A program made the position numbers and the translations under genes. Positions 32,198 to 54,195 of a stretch of DNA of 64,000 nt are shown in pieces (position 1 is the stretch's first letter; the number at the start of each line of letters is the position of its first letter). The DNA comes from Rhizosaccharibacter radicis (GTDB lineage Bacteria; Pseudomonadota; Alphaproteobacteria; Acetobacterales; Acetobacteraceae). The stretch spans positions 62,001-126,000 of the forward strand of contig JAMZEJ010000010.1 of NCBI GenBank assembly GCA_024508355.1, written 5' to 3'. The notes below the pieces were generated by a model. That model was not told the origin of the DNA, did not search any database, and saw only the letters and a list, made by a program, of their open reading frames with translations.

Positions 32198-33430
32198 TCA
32201 TGCCGGCCGGGGCGCGTCGGACGGGTCCGCCGGAGCCAGGCCGAAACCCCGGATCTCGGCGACGCAGAGCAGCGCGCCCACGCTGGCGAGCGACGCCAGG
32301 CCAGCCCCCAGCAGCGCTCGGTCCGGCCCGAGCCACGCCGACACCGGCCCCGCCAGGGCGTAGCCGGCGGGTGCCAGCACCCCCGCCGCGATCTGCACCA
32401 CCGAGAACACCCTGGACAATAGGTGCGCCGGGATCTCCCGCTGGATCATGGTCCCGATCATCACGTTGACCACCGCCTCGCCAGCGCCGTAGCCGAGCCC
32501 GGACAGCAGCAGCAGCGGCAGCGGCGCCCGCACGGCGAGCAACAGCAGCGGCGCCGCCAGCAGCAGCACCGCCGCCTCGATCGCGAGTCCGGCCCGCCGA
32601 GGGGGCCAGCGCATGATCGCGGCCGCGCCCAGCAGCCCGCCCACGCCACACGCGCTCAGCAGCCATCCCCAATGCGCCGCCCCGTGCGGCGAGCCGCTGA
32701 ACAGCACCGGCGCGATCACCAGCACGGGGGTGAAGGCGACCAGGTTCAGCAGCCCGAACTGTCCCACCAGCAGCCAGAGCCATCGCCGTCCCGCGAAGGC
32801 GGCCAGCCCGGCCCGCATGTCCTGCATCACCGTCCCGCGCGACCCATCGGCGGCGGCCGCGGCACCCCGGACCGACACCAGCGCCAGGCACAGGGCACTG
32901 GCGCCATAGGACGCTCCGTCGATCGCCACGGCCCAGCCCGCGCCCACCGCACCGACGATAAGGGCCGCCAACGCAGGCCCCACGATCATGGCGATGGCCG
33001 CGCCCGCTCCCACCGCGCCGTTGGCCCGCGCGAGCTGGTCCGGCGCCACGATCTCCGCGACGAAGGCACCTCGGGCCGGTTGCAGAAAGGCGGTGCCCAC
33101 CCCGACCAGCGCCGCGAGCGCCACCACCGGGGCGAGCGAGGTGCTTCCGCGCACCAGAAGCAGGGCCAGCGCGCCCTGCGCGGCGCAGCACAGCAGATCG
33201 GCGCGGATCATGATGGACCGGCGCGGCCAACGGTCGCCCAGCACCCCCCCGAACAGCAGCAGCGCCGCGGTCGGCAGCGCCTGCGCCGCCAGCACGAGGC
33301 CCAGGGCGCCGGCGGCGTGCCCGGCATCGAGCAGGGCGAAGCTGAGCGCCACCGGAATCATGGCCGTGCCGATCGCCGACAAGCTGGTGCCGCCCAGGAA
33401 CAGGCCGAAATCACGTCCGAATGGCATCAT
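32198..33430 (-). CDS. MFS exporter (EntS/MFS_3-like)
   Basis: Major-facilitator transporter of 410 residues with about 12 membrane segments, including the A-like motif GGVLGDRWPRRSIM between helices 2 and 3 and a cluster LQPARGAFVAEIVAPDQLARANG typical of the EntS/MFS_3 group, which export siderophores and other non-ribosomal products. The start is ATG 33430 (ATG 33427 also possible); upstream in-frame codons are not convincing. It is divergent from the NRPS gene across 617 bp, which makes it the likely exporter of the NRPS product. Confidence 0.88.
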   Translation of the reverse strand: MMPFGRDFGLFLGGTSLSAIGTAMIPVALSFALLDAGHAAGALGLVLAAQALPTAALLLFGGVLGDRWPRRSIMIRADLLCCAAQGALALLLVRGSTSLAPVVALAALVGVGTAFLQPARGAFVAEIVAPDQLARANGAVGAGAAIAMIVGPALAALIVGAVGAGWAVAIDGASYGASALCLALVSVRGAAAAADGSRGTVMQDMRAGLAAFAGRRWLWLLVGQFGLLNLVAFTPVLVIAPVLFSGSPHGAAHWGWLLSACGVGGLLGAAAIMRWPPRRAGLAIEAAVLLLAAPLLLLAVRAPLPLLLLSGLGYGAGEAVVNVMIGTMIQREIPAHLLSRVFSVVQIAAGVLAPAGYALAGPVSAWLGPDRALLGAGLASLASVGALLCVAEIRGFGLAPADPSDAPRPA

Positions 33431-33712
33431 GAGGGGTCCGGGATTCCCTGGGCGGCGCCAAGGATGCTGGGGTGGGACGATGGGATGGAGCGATCCCGGC
33501 GGCCGGAATGGATGGACATGGCCCGCACGAGGGGAAGATGGGGGTGCGGCATCGGAAGGCCGTGTCTCCGGCAGACGCGAAACGCTTCCAGCCGGTGCGC
33601 GCGCCCGCGGCAGGCCGAGCTTCGCCCGACCCGCGGCCGCCCGGCAAGTCCGGGATGTTCCGACCGGCGAGGCGTAGACGCCGCAACATCCACCATGCGA
33701 GGCCGCGCGGCG

Positions 33713-33739
33713 GCCGGTCGTGCACCGGGAACGACCGGC
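33713..33739. repeat. Perfect 9-bp inverted repeat upstream of the NRPS
   Basis: GCCGGTCGT (33713-33721) and ACGACCGGC (33731-33739) around a 9-base loop. Half of the right arm (GACCGGCG) also occurs at 33662-33669. There is no T-tract, so an operator or RNA structure is as likely as a terminator. Confidence 0.6.
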
Positions 33740-33780
33740 GCCCGTGGCCCCTTCCACGCCATGATCCGGATGGGCTAGAA

Positions 33781-33805
33781 CCTCGCACCCGTCCGGGTGG
33801 CGAGG
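33781..33805. repeat. Hairpin-forming inverted repeat upstream of the NRPS
   Basis: CCTCGC-ACCCG (33781-33791), 2-base loop, CGGGT, a bulged G and GCGAGG (33794-33805). Eleven base pairs with one bulge. Lies about 240 bp before the NRPS start, 41 bp after the other inverted repeat. Confidence 0.55.
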
Positions 33806-34047
33806 GGGTCGTGATGGACCGGATCTTGCGCGCGCTCGACGACGACATATCGTGGTGACGTGAATCCTGCCGATATTTCCTTGCAGTTTCGCATCGAGAT
33901 GCATCGGCATCATCATCCAGCGGCCGCCAGAACAGTTCCGGCACCAAGGCTGGACCGGTCGTGGCCGGTCCGCAGGGCGCTGCATCCAGCACGACCCCGA
34001 TCACACGCGAAGCCGAATGCCCCGCGCGGCCCGTCGGTGAACAGGAG

Positions 34048-44940
<10,893 letters not shown>

Positions 44941-44944
44941 CGTC

Positions 44945-44963
44945 GGCGGGGGCCGCCCCCGCC
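44945..44963. terminator. Perfect GC hairpin between NRPS and PPTase genes
   Basis: GGCGGGGG-CCG-CCCCCGCC, 8-bp arms with a 3-base loop, 4 bp after the NRPS stop and between convergent genes. A bidirectional transcription stop is likely, although no T-tract follows. Confidence 0.5.
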
Positions 44964-44991
44964 GCTCGGGCCGGGCGTTTCCGGACGCGCA

Positions 44992-45693
44992 TCAGCGCCC
45001 GATCAAGGCGACCGTCAGCAGGTGGTCCGCCGCGTAGCCGAAGCGGCCGGCCACCTCCCCCGCCCGAAACGAGGCCGGGATCGCGCCTCTGACCCGCGCG
45101 ACGCGGAACAGCCGCCGATCGAGGTCCACGGCCAGTTCCACCTCCGGAAAATCGAGCATGGTCTTCGTCAGCCCGTGCTGGCACTTGTAGAAGGCTTCCT
45201 TGGCGCTGAAGAACAGCTTGCCCAGCGTTCCGCGCGCCTCGGCTCCCTGCCGCGCGATCCACGCCCGCTCGGCGGCCGTGCACACCATCTCCTCCAGCGC
45301 CGGGTCGAGCGGCACGGCGCGCTCGATGTCGATCCCCAGCCCGCGCAGCTCGGAGGTTCGCGAGACCGCGGCGACACACAGATCCTCGCTGTGCGACAGG
45401 CTGCCGAGGATGCCGTCCGGCCAGCACGGGGAGCCGTCCGGCATCGGCACCAGGGCGACGGGCGCGACGCCCAACACCGACAGGGCTCGCCGCGCGCACC
45501 AGCGCCCGGTCGCGAACTCGGCCCGGCGCTTCGGCACCGCGCGGGCCACGTGGCGCCGTTCGGACGGGAACAGGCCGTGCTCCATGGCCGCCGGCGCCGC
45601 GGCCGCCACCGCGACGCGCTCTCCCAGCAGCACGGCCAGTGCCCGTTCGGCATCGAGCACCGACGGCCTGAGGGACGACGGCGCGCCATTCAC
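44992..45693 (-). CDS. 4'-phosphopantetheinyl transferase, Sfp/EntD type
   Basis: Activates carrier domains by moving phosphopantetheine from CoA to the conserved Ser. 233 residues; catalytic motifs GIDIE (120-124, Mg-binding Asp122 and Glu124) and FSAKEAFYK (K165/E166), plus the SLSHSEDLCVAAV segment and an EntD-like N-terminal GRWCARRAL. It is therefore the expected partner of the adjacent three-carrier NRPS. The start is GTG 45693, which overlaps the stop of the upstream nitronate-monooxygenase remnant (GTGA), so translation may depend on ribosomes finishing that frame. Confidence 0.93.
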   Translation of the reverse strand: MNGAPSSLRPSVLDAERALAVLLGERVAVAAAAPAAMEHGLFPSERRHVARAVPKRRAEFATGRWCARRALSVLGVAPVALVPMPDGSPCWPDGILGSLSHSEDLCVAAVSRTSELRGLGIDIERAVPLDPALEEMVCTAAERAWIARQGAEARGTLGKLFFSAKEAFYKCQHGLTKTMLDFPEVELAVDLDRRLFRVARVRGAIPASFRAGEVAGRFGYAADHLLTVALIGR

Positions 45694-46598
45694 CGGAACG
45701 GCCTCCGCGATCTCGCAGGGGGCGAGCGGCGCCCCGATCTCCTAACCCTCATCGGCTCCAGGCGAGCCGCGCTGGAGCGATCGCGGATGGAGTCGGCAGC
45801 GACATCCGAGACATCGGCGACGAGTTGCGCCGCCGCCGCTTCCAAGCGCAGAACCGCGTCAATGGCGGCGGCGTCCATGATCCCGCCGGCGGCGATCACC
45901 GGCAACATCCCATCCCGCACCAGCTGGCGCACCAGCACCCCCGGCCGATCGTCCGGCGCGTCCGGATCGACCATGCCGCGATGGTCGCCGGCCTTCCAGC
46001 CCTGGGCCACGATCGCATCCATGCGCGCTCGCTCCGCCTTTCTCGCCTGGGCCGGGCTGGTGACGGGCGCGAGCGGCAGGATGCCGGCCCGACGGAGCGC
46101 CCGCACCGGTCCCGGGCCCGGCAGGCCGACATGCAGGCTGGCCGCCGCCGGCCGTTCGCGGATCGGCAGCGCCAGCATGGCGTCGTCGGCGAGGAAGCTG
46201 GCGTAGATCTCGCGCAGCGATCCGGGCGGCTCGGCGCCGAACTCGACGAAGCGGGATCGCAGCCGGTGGGTCCAGGCGGCCTCCCGGCCGGAATCGCGCC
46301 GTGCCGGGCGCAGCGCGAATGGGTTGACGTTGAAGGACGCGGCGAACGGCCCGACACGGCGCGCCCGGCTTTCGGCAATCATCCCCGCGGCCCCCGATGC
46401 CCCCAGGGCGATCGCTCCGAAGGCGCACGCGCCCGGTCGTCGCGGGTGCTGGCCGGGCACAGGTGCGGGGCCGGCCGATGCGCCGGAACCGGCAACGGCC
46501 CCAAGCCGTGCCGCGGCGCGCGCCCCCGAGCCGCGACAAAGACGTGCCAGCAGGCCAGCACACCGAAGCCGCCACGGCGAAGCGCCCAACCGCGTCAT
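45690..46598 (-). pseudogene. Truncated nitronate monooxygenase-like gene
   Basis: The middle of this frame matches nitronate monooxygenase (2-nitropropane dioxygenase) proteins: PFAASFNVNPF, LREIYASFLADDA, LHVGLPGPGPVRALRRAGI, MDAIVAQGWKAGDHRG and LPVIAAGGIMDAAAID, the last two forming the FMN-binding core. The N-terminal 60 residues are low-complexity and lack the usual APM entry motif, and the C-terminus departs after AAAAQL into an Arg/Ser-rich tail where GTAF and about 100 further residues are expected. It is therefore probably non-functional as an enzyme. It could survive because its frame couples to the PPTase start (GTGA overlap). An alternative is a shortened protein with a new role. 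Confidence 0.6.
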
Positions 46599-46784
46599 GG
46601 CACCGGCATGACCGGAACAGGCAGCGGCCCTGCCGCGATGCCGGGGTTCGTGCGACCCTTATGCGGCCACCACCAGCGGTCCGTGGCCACGGACGTCCTG
46701 CCCCAAAGCTCGACGAAGAACGCGGTGCCGCCTCGCGACGCTGCACCCGGCCGGCGCAGCCGACGGAACCAATCACCTTTCCAG

Positions 46785-47903
46785 CTATCGGGGCGCCCCG
46801 GCATCCGCCAGCCTGAGCGCCCAGTCCAGCTGCTGCGGCAGCACCGCGAACGGGGCGACGCCCGGCGGCCCCGGCGCCTGTTCGCCGATCACCCCCTCGT
46901 AGAACAGGCCGTGCGCGGCACAGAGCCGGCGGTAGCACCACTGCGTCAGCCGGTGCGGCATCAGCTCGATCACCCGGGTGCCGGGCGCGGAAAAGGCGAG
47001 GTTCGACAGGCCGGCACCGTGCGGGGCCACCACCAGCGCCGCTTCGGCGAACAGGCTCACCTGGGCATCGAACCCCATCTCCTCCAGCCGGGCGATCAGG
47101 AAGCCGGCCCCCGCGAGGCGCTCGGCCACCGCGTCCTCGTCGCGCAGCGGCCGCAGCGCCGCACCACGCCGGTCCACGTAGACCCGCAGGGTTCGTGCCG
47201 GCACGGCGGGGGCCAGGCCACGCAGGAACTGCAGGCTGGGCTGATGGAAGCGGACCTCGGACGCGACGTTCCAGGGCAGCACCAGACGTTGCGGCCGCAC
47301 CGCCTCGCCGTCGCCCAGCTCGATGATGCGCGGCCAGGGCCGGTCGAATGCGGCGCAGAACCGGGCGACGCAGCGCTCCAGCAGCCGGCGGCCGTTGGGC
47401 GACAACCCCACCGGCACCAGGATGCCCTCGATCGACCGGGCCTCGTTCGCGTCCAGCAGCGCGATCCGGGACAGGTTCATCAGCATCAGGTGAAACCAGT
47501 TGCCGCGCCCGCCCAGCAGCAGCGACAGCCACACGCCGGGAAGTCCGGGCGCCTGCGTGGGCAGCCGCCACCGCCCGTCCGCGTCCCGCACCGCGCCGTC
47601 GGCGTCTCCGAGATGGTCCAGCGTGTCCTCGATCACCCGTCCGTCGCACAGCGCCACCACGCCGGTGCCCGACAGCACCAGGGGCGTGTCGAGCACGACG
47701 AGGTGGGATTCGCCGGTGCCGCCGGGAATCTCGCGCCGCCACGGGTCGAACAGCCCCAGCGCCGCCATGCCCGCCTGCCCGACCGCGCCCAGCGACGGAT
47801 AGGCCGGATCGGCGGTGCGCACGGCGCGGTGCAGCAGCAGCGGCGAGGGCTGCTCTCCCAGCAGCACGCCGAGCCGAACGGGCAGGTGGGGCGACAGGCT
47901 CAT
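46785..47903 (-). CDS. GT61-family (DUF563) glycosyltransferase-like protein
   Basis: Protein of 372 residues with the C-terminal pattern of the GT61 family: SLFAEAALVVAPHGAGLSNLAF-APGTRVIEL, preceded by LRVYVDRRGAALRPLRDEDAV. Related proteins move pentose or hexose sugars onto glycans or surface polymers, usually in the cytoplasm. Start ATG 47903 with AGGAG 8 nt upstream; the in-frame start at 47942 lacks one. It lies 186 bp before the nitronate-monooxygenase remnant on the same strand, so it might glycosylate the peptide product or belong to an unrelated envelope function; I cannot tell. Confidence 0.82.
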   Translation of the reverse strand: MSLSPHLPVRLGVLLGEQPSPLLLHRAVRTADPAYPSLGAVGQAGMAALGLFDPWRREIPGGTGESHLVVLDTPLVLSGTGVVALCDGRVIEDTLDHLGDADGAVRDADGRWRLPTQAPGLPGVWLSLLLGGRGNWFHLMLMNLSRIALLDANEARSIEGILVPVGLSPNGRRLLERCVARFCAAFDRPWPRIIELGDGEAVRPQRLVLPWNVASEVRFHQPSLQFLRGLAPAVPARTLRVYVDRRGAALRPLRDEDAVAERLAGAGFLIARLEEMGFDAQVSLFAEAALVVAPHGAGLSNLAFSAPGTRVIELMPHRLTQWCYRRLCAAHGLFYEGVIGEQAPGPPGVAPFAVLPQQLDWALRLADAGAPR

Positions 47904-48430
47904 CGCGGGCTCCTGAACCGGATCGAAACCGTCAACGTCCATCGAACCGGGACGTCGCGTCGCGGGAGCCGACCGGCACGAAGGGCCGGCGGCGTGCCCC
48001 GGACCCTGACGTCCGGATCAGACCAGGGAGGCATCCGCCCCATCCTCCCCTTCTTGGGTCACGTGGGTGGCAATCGGATCGCTCCCGGTCAGGATACCGT
48101 ATGCCGGGCGGGACGGCGGGACGCTGCTCGCCGGCGCGATCGGGAACCCCGGACACGATCCAGACGGCGCGGACTGGAACGGTCCAGGCTCTTCCCTACG
48201 GACGGAGCAACCGAACGACCCTGATGTCCGGGCGAAGCCGCCCCCCCTGCCAGGGCGTCGGAACCGATCCGCCGAGCACCGCCCGGCCCGCGAGCCTCTG
48301 GCCCCTCGACGCCGGAAGGCGGCCGCGCGGCGATATCGCAAGCGGCCCGATCCCCGGAGCGCGCGACCGCCGCCGCTACCTCTCGGGGCGGCGGGGCGGG
48401 AACCACGAGCGCATGCGCTGGAAAGCGCGT
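47904..48430. other. Intergenic region between lepA and the GT61 gene
   Basis: No gene or RNA recognised in about 530 bp of uniformly GC-rich sequence. Both flanking genes are on the minus strand, so it should contain the lepA transcript end and the GT61 promoter. Open frames here (for example plus 48067-48447) are Arg/Pro-rich artefacts. Confidence 0.45.
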
Positions 48431-50236
<1,806 letters not shown>

Positions 50237-50282
50237 GGGCGGACAGATAAGGGAAATCCGCCCGGAAAAATAGCGGACCGGC

Positions 50283-51491
50283 TCAAGGCGCCGATGCTCC
50301 GGGCGCCGCTGCTTTGGGCGCTGCTGCCTTGGGCGCCACGATCAGGCTGCGGAGCAGGATCGGCCATTCCGCCGTGTTGCCGCCGCAGCGCTCCTGTGCG
50401 GCCCGAAAGGCCAGCTGGAACCGCCGGCCGTCGAACACCCAGTCCAGCTGCTCGCCGCAATCCCCGAGACCCCGGCCCACCGAGCGGCTGGACAACACGC
50501 CCCGTGCCGGATCGAAGGATGCCCCCATCAGGGTGCCCCCGCCATCCGTGTCGCTTCCGAGCCCCGCCAGGGGCGGCACCGGCAGCCGGAGCGGCACGGC
50601 CCCCGCCGGGCGGTTCCGCGGCACCCGGAACAGGAGAAAGCCGGTCTGGTAGGCGCCTGAGTCGCATGCGAGCGCGACCAGGGCCTCAGCACCCGTCAAA
50701 GGCTGCGCCCAGGATGCGTCCCCGTTCCCCGCCGTGTCGCATCCCGCCGCGCGCCGGGCCGGCGCCGCGATCCGTGCCACGGTCCGAACCAAATCGGCAC
50801 CACCCACGAGCGGGGGCGGCACCGGGGCGGCCCGCAGCACCGGCTCGAGCACCGGAGGCGCCAGCCCAGCAGCAGAACCCGGTCCGGGCTGCCCCAGGGC
50901 GGACACGGTGCCGACCCGGCCCTGCACTGCGTCCACCAGCAACAGGGTGGCCGCGAGGCCTTGCAGCGACAGGGTCGCTCCGTGTCCATCGGCTGGCGCC
51001 ACGGTCACGGCGCTCCCGTCGCGCACACGTCCCAGCAACGCCCGTGCCGCCTCGCCGCGCAGCCTTATCTCGCCGCTGCCCGCGTCCTCCCAGGCAGCAT
51101 CCGATGGCAGCGCGACGCCATCCAGCCGGAGGCGCAAGGGAAGAAGGGCGATACCCCGGGCATCGTCGTCCGGCGGCGCCGCCCCGAACACGAGTTCCGG
51201 TTCCGCCTGCGGCCCGGGGTCCATCCAGATGGTCAGATGCGCCTGATCGAGCGGCGCGGAACGATCGTCGTCCGGCGCCAGCTTGGCCATGCAGCGCCGC
51301 GTCTCGTCGCATCCCACGATCCAGTCGCCGAATTCCCGATACACCGGCACCGCCTGGAGCGGCGGCGCGGCCCTGCTTCGGTCGGAGATGCCCAGCGTGA
51401 GCAGCGCCGCGGCGACGATGGCCACCACCACCGTCGGTCCGCGCCTCGCACCACGTGCGATCTCCGCGAACGTGCGGACGCGCCAGAGCAC
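50283..51491 (-). CDS. DUF1176 secreted protein
   Basis: Periplasmic protein of unknown function, DUF1176 type, 402 residues if started at GTG 51491. A signal peptide runs through [21 protein letters not shown], followed by [21 protein letters not shown] and, near the C-terminus, [21 protein letters not shown], the two family hallmarks (paired Cys residues). The very end carries a short Ala/Pro/Lys repeat ([13 protein letters not shown]). Start is uncertain: GTG 51491 has GAGGG nearby; a TTG at 51638 gives a 451-residue form without a proper signal position. Confidence 0.75.
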   Translation of the reverse strand: MLWRVRTFAEIARGARRGPTVVVAIVAAALLTLGISDRSRAAPPLQAVPVYREFGDWIVGCDETRRCMAKLAPDDDRSAPLDQAHLTIWMDPGPQAEPELVFGAAPPDDDARGIALLPLRLRLDGVALPSDAAWEDAGSGEIRLRGEAARALLGRVRDGSAVTVAPADGHGATLSLQGLAATLLLVDAVQGRVGTVSALGQPGPGSAAGLAPPVLEPVLRAAPVPPPLVGGADLVRTVARIAAPARRAAGCDTAGNGDASWAQPLTGAEALVALACDSGAYQTGFLLFRVPRNRPAGAVPLRLPVPPLAGLGSDTDGGGTLMGASFDPARGVLSSRSVGRGLGDCGEQLDWVFDGRRFQLAFRAAQERCGGNTAEWPILLRSLIVAPKAAAPKAAAPGASAP

Positions 51492-51765
51492 GTGGCCCTC
51501 GTCGCCCGCGCCGTGCCGTCCCTCGGAGCCGTCCCCCGCTGGCGCCAGCGATCCTTGCCGTCCCGGCGCGCCCGCGCGCCCGATCACGCGCGACCCACCG
51601 GGCGCGGCCGGCCATGGCAGCCACCACCGAACATCCAAGCGATTCTTCCTTTCGCCACCATCCTTCTCCAGGTCGCGCAGCCCGCACCCATCATGCGCCC
51701 CTTATCTTTTCAGCTCGTGAAGGGTCGTCTTCCCCGCCCAGACCCAAGCGGAGCCCAGGGCGCCG

Positions 51766-53781
51766 CTACAACAAGAGCGAGGCCGGCGCCGGAACAACGG
51801 CCGCCGCGGGCACGGCCGGCCGTGCCCCACAACGCTCCAGAAAATCGGCCACCTCGTCGAACAAGGCGGGATCGCGGGTGGGATCGTCCGCATCGCCGCG
51901 CGGCACCCAGATCACCGTCTCGTAGCGCGCCCGCGTCAGCAGCACGCGATAGGTATTGAGCCGCCAGGCGATCTTGTCGGCATCGCGCGCGATCTGCCAG
52001 CGCGTGCCCCGGAAGCTGCGGACGTCCCATGCCGCTCGTCCGGAACGGCGCACGAGATCGCCGTCCCAGCACAGCCCGACATGGTCGAGTTCCAGGCCCT
52101 GCACCGCGAACTGCGTGGCCGGCACTTCCAGCGCGTCGGACGCCCGCACATCCCGGTCGCGATGCCAGCTGTCGAGGAACCAGCGCGCCACCGCGTCGGC
52201 ATCCGTGTGAGGTAGCTCGGCACCCACCCCTTCCGCTCGCAATCGCTTCGCACCAGCACTCGCCACCAGCCCCGCGCGGTGGACGTCGCGCGACGAAGCG
52301 CGCAGCGTTTGCCGGAGCAGCGTCAGGTCGCGCACCAATCGGAACGGCACGGGACCGCTCGTGTCCACCACCGCCCGCGCTTGTGCCGCGTCGCCCCGCA
52401 GCACCGCGTCCACCCAACGCGGCGCGTGATCGTGGCGCAGGGAACGCACCGGCACGTCGAGATGCAGCGCCTCCTCGGCATGGAAGCGCGGCAAGGCTCC
52501 CAGCCGGTTGCGCGGTTCCGGATCCGACAGCGTGGCCGAGGCCGCGTGCACCATCCATCCCGGCCGTTCGCGCAGCGCCTCGCCCCAGCAGGCCAGGCCG
52601 CCCTCGCCGTCATGAATTTCCTGGCCCTGGCCGATCAAACACAGGATCGCCGCGAAACCCTCGTGACGCCCCATGATGTCCAGCAGATGCGCCGGTTCCG
52701 AACGATCCAGCCGGACCGGACGGTCGCGGCTTTTGGCGATCGCCTGCGCCCGGGTCCAGGAACGCTGGGCCTCGTCGATCACCACCACGCGCTCGGGCGG
52801 CGGCGCGCCGGTGCGGACGCCGTCGTCCCGGAACCGCGTCAGGGCCTGGATCACCCCTTCCATCCGGTGCCGCGCCGCGGGACGCGCCGTGCCCCGGGCG
52901 ACCGCGTCGCGCACCAGCGCGTCGCGCAGCACGTGCACCAGGGTGGGATTACCGGTGAGGAAGTTTGCCCCGGCTTCCCCGGCGGTTCCGAAGGCTGCGT
53001 TCAACCCGCACAACGTCTTGCCGGCCCCCGGAATTCCGGAAACGAACAGGATCGCCTTGCTGTTCAGCGCGCGGGTATCGCGCAGGATGGCGTCGATGCG
53101 CGCCGCAGTCCGGGTCAGGTTTTCCGCATCCGCGCGGGCGCTGGCGATGTCGCGCACATCGTGGCGCAGATACAGACCGCAGGCCGCGTCGATCACCCCG
53201 GGCACCGGGCGATAGGGCGCGTCTTCCCAGCCGGCAATATCCAGCGGCATCCCGGCTGCGGGAAATCGTTGCGACAGGGCGGCCAGCATCTCGCCCAGCG
53301 AGGCGGCGTTGGTGCGCAGCACCGGGGCGGCACCCAACGACAAGGGCAGCGGCAGTTCCGCGGCAACGCTCGGCGCATCCGTCGCCACCAGGATCGGCAC
53401 GATGGGATGGCGCCGGCTGCCGGCGTGGAAGTCCTGCAGATCGAGCGCGTAGTCGTCTGTTTGTCGCAGTGCATCGCCGTCGTGGCGGCAGGCACCCACC
53501 TTGAACTCGATCACGAAGATCGCCCCGGGCAGCAGCAGCACCGCGTCGATCCGCCCCCCGAGCCGCGGAACCTCGAACTCCAGCAACAGCCGCCATCCGG
53601 CATCGGCTGCGAGACCGGCGAGAGCCCGGCGGAGGATCGAGATCTGCTCCCGCCACGCGAAGAGCTGTGTCGCCTCGTTGACACGGAAGTGCTGCACCGC
53701 GCGATGCGCCAGCACATCCAGCAGCGCCTCGTCCGACGCGGCCTGGAATGTATGGATCGTGCCGGACCACCATGCCGGCAT
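51766..53781 (-). CDS. DUF2075-type protein: PD-(D/E)XK nuclease fused to SF1 helicase/ATPase
   Basis: 671-residue protein with two catalytic modules. The N-terminal nuclease-like domain has GGRIDAVLLLPGAIFVIEFK: D79, E92 and K94 form the D-(12)-E-x-K metal site of PD-(D/E)XK enzymes. The C-terminal DUF2075 ATPase has Walker A GIPGAGKT (249-256), Walker B VVVIDEAQ (DEAQ 336-339), an ATQFAVQGLELD motif and a final NTYRVLLTRAR with the arginine finger region, as in superfamily-1 helicases. Proteins of this design occur alone or in defence islands and are suspected to act against phage or in DNA repair. Here it stands alone among housekeeping genes. Start ATG 53781. Confidence 0.85.
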   Translation of the reverse strand: MPAWWSGTIHTFQAASDEALLDVLAHRAVQHFRVNEATQLFAWREQISILRRALAGLAADAGWRLLLEFEVPRLGGRIDAVLLLPGAIFVIEFKVGACRHDGDALRQTDDYALDLQDFHAGSRRHPIVPILVATDAPSVAAELPLPLSLGAAPVLRTNAASLGEMLAALSQRFPAAGMPLDIAGWEDAPYRPVPGVIDAACGLYLRHDVRDIASARADAENLTRTAARIDAILRDTRALNSKAILFVSGIPGAGKTLCGLNAAFGTAGEAGANFLTGNPTLVHVLRDALVRDAVARGTARPAARHRMEGVIQALTRFRDDGVRTGAPPPERVVVIDEAQRSWTRAQAIAKSRDRPVRLDRSEPAHLLDIMGRHEGFAAILCLIGQGQEIHDGEGGLACWGEALRERPGWMVHAASATLSDPEPRNRLGALPRFHAEEALHLDVPVRSLRHDHAPRWVDAVLRGDAAQARAVVDTSGPVPFRLVRDLTLLRQTLRASSRDVHRAGLVASAGAKRLRAEGVGAELPHTDADAVARWFLDSWHRDRDVRASDALEVPATQFAVQGLELDHVGLCWDGDLVRRSGRAAWDVRSFRGTRWQIARDADKIAWRLNTYRVLLTRARYETVIWVPRGDADDPTRDPALFDEVADFLERCGARPAVPAAAVVPAPASLLL

Positions 53782-53867
53782 CGGTTTCTCCCCTGGCGCG
53801 GATCGTTACGCTGTCAGGATGAGCCCGCGGCAGCGCCGTGGCAACCGCCACGGGCGAGGAACGGGCG

Positions 53868-53945
53868 TCAGATCACGTGGAACAGGTACAACAGGATGAT
53901 GACCGGGATGGGGATGCCGAGAAGCCAGAGCAGACCGCCGCGCAT
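53868..53945 (-). CDS. 25-residue single-pass membrane peptide
   Basis: Very short gene: ATG at 53943-53945, stop TGA at 53868-53870, preceded by a good ribosome site (GGTGGAG about 9 nt upstream). The product begins MRGGLLWLLGIPIP and continues with a run of Ile, Leu and Val to a final HVI, so it is almost entirely one membrane helix with two helix-breaking prolines. Peptides of just this type (GLLWLIGIPIPIIILLYL-like) recur in alphaproteobacteria and are often missed. Function unknown; an assembly or stress peptide of the inner membrane is possible. Confidence 0.7.
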   Translation of the reverse strand: MRGGLLWLLGIPIPVIILLYLFHVI

Positions 53946-54195
53946 GAATCCAACTCCACCAGGTGTCCGATCGAAGCGTGCGGCCCCGGACAAGGTTGCG
54001 GCACCGGATCATGGGCGACGACGATGAAGCGTGAGCCGGCACGGGCGACGTCCGGGTGCAGGGCCTGAGCCGGATCAGGTCGAAACGTTCCCAGCCTCGT
54101 GGCTGCGGAGCGGCCGTCCCGCATCACGCGAAAACGACCACCGGCGCTTCCAGGAGGCCGCAGGCGCGGGCGGCCGTGCCCGGAGCGGTCGAGCG

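Larger units (their letters stand above)
33431..34047. other. Divergent intergenic region between the exporter and the NRPS
   Basis: No credible gene in 617 bp. It must hold the promoters of the NRPS (plus) and exporter (minus). Two strong inverted repeats lie at 33713-33739 and 33781-33805 (listed separately). From about 33850 on it is less GC-rich (GATATTTCCTTGCAG at about 33875). A 63-codon frame (33860-34051) overlaps the NRPS start by ATGA but has no recognisable content. Confidence 0.5.
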
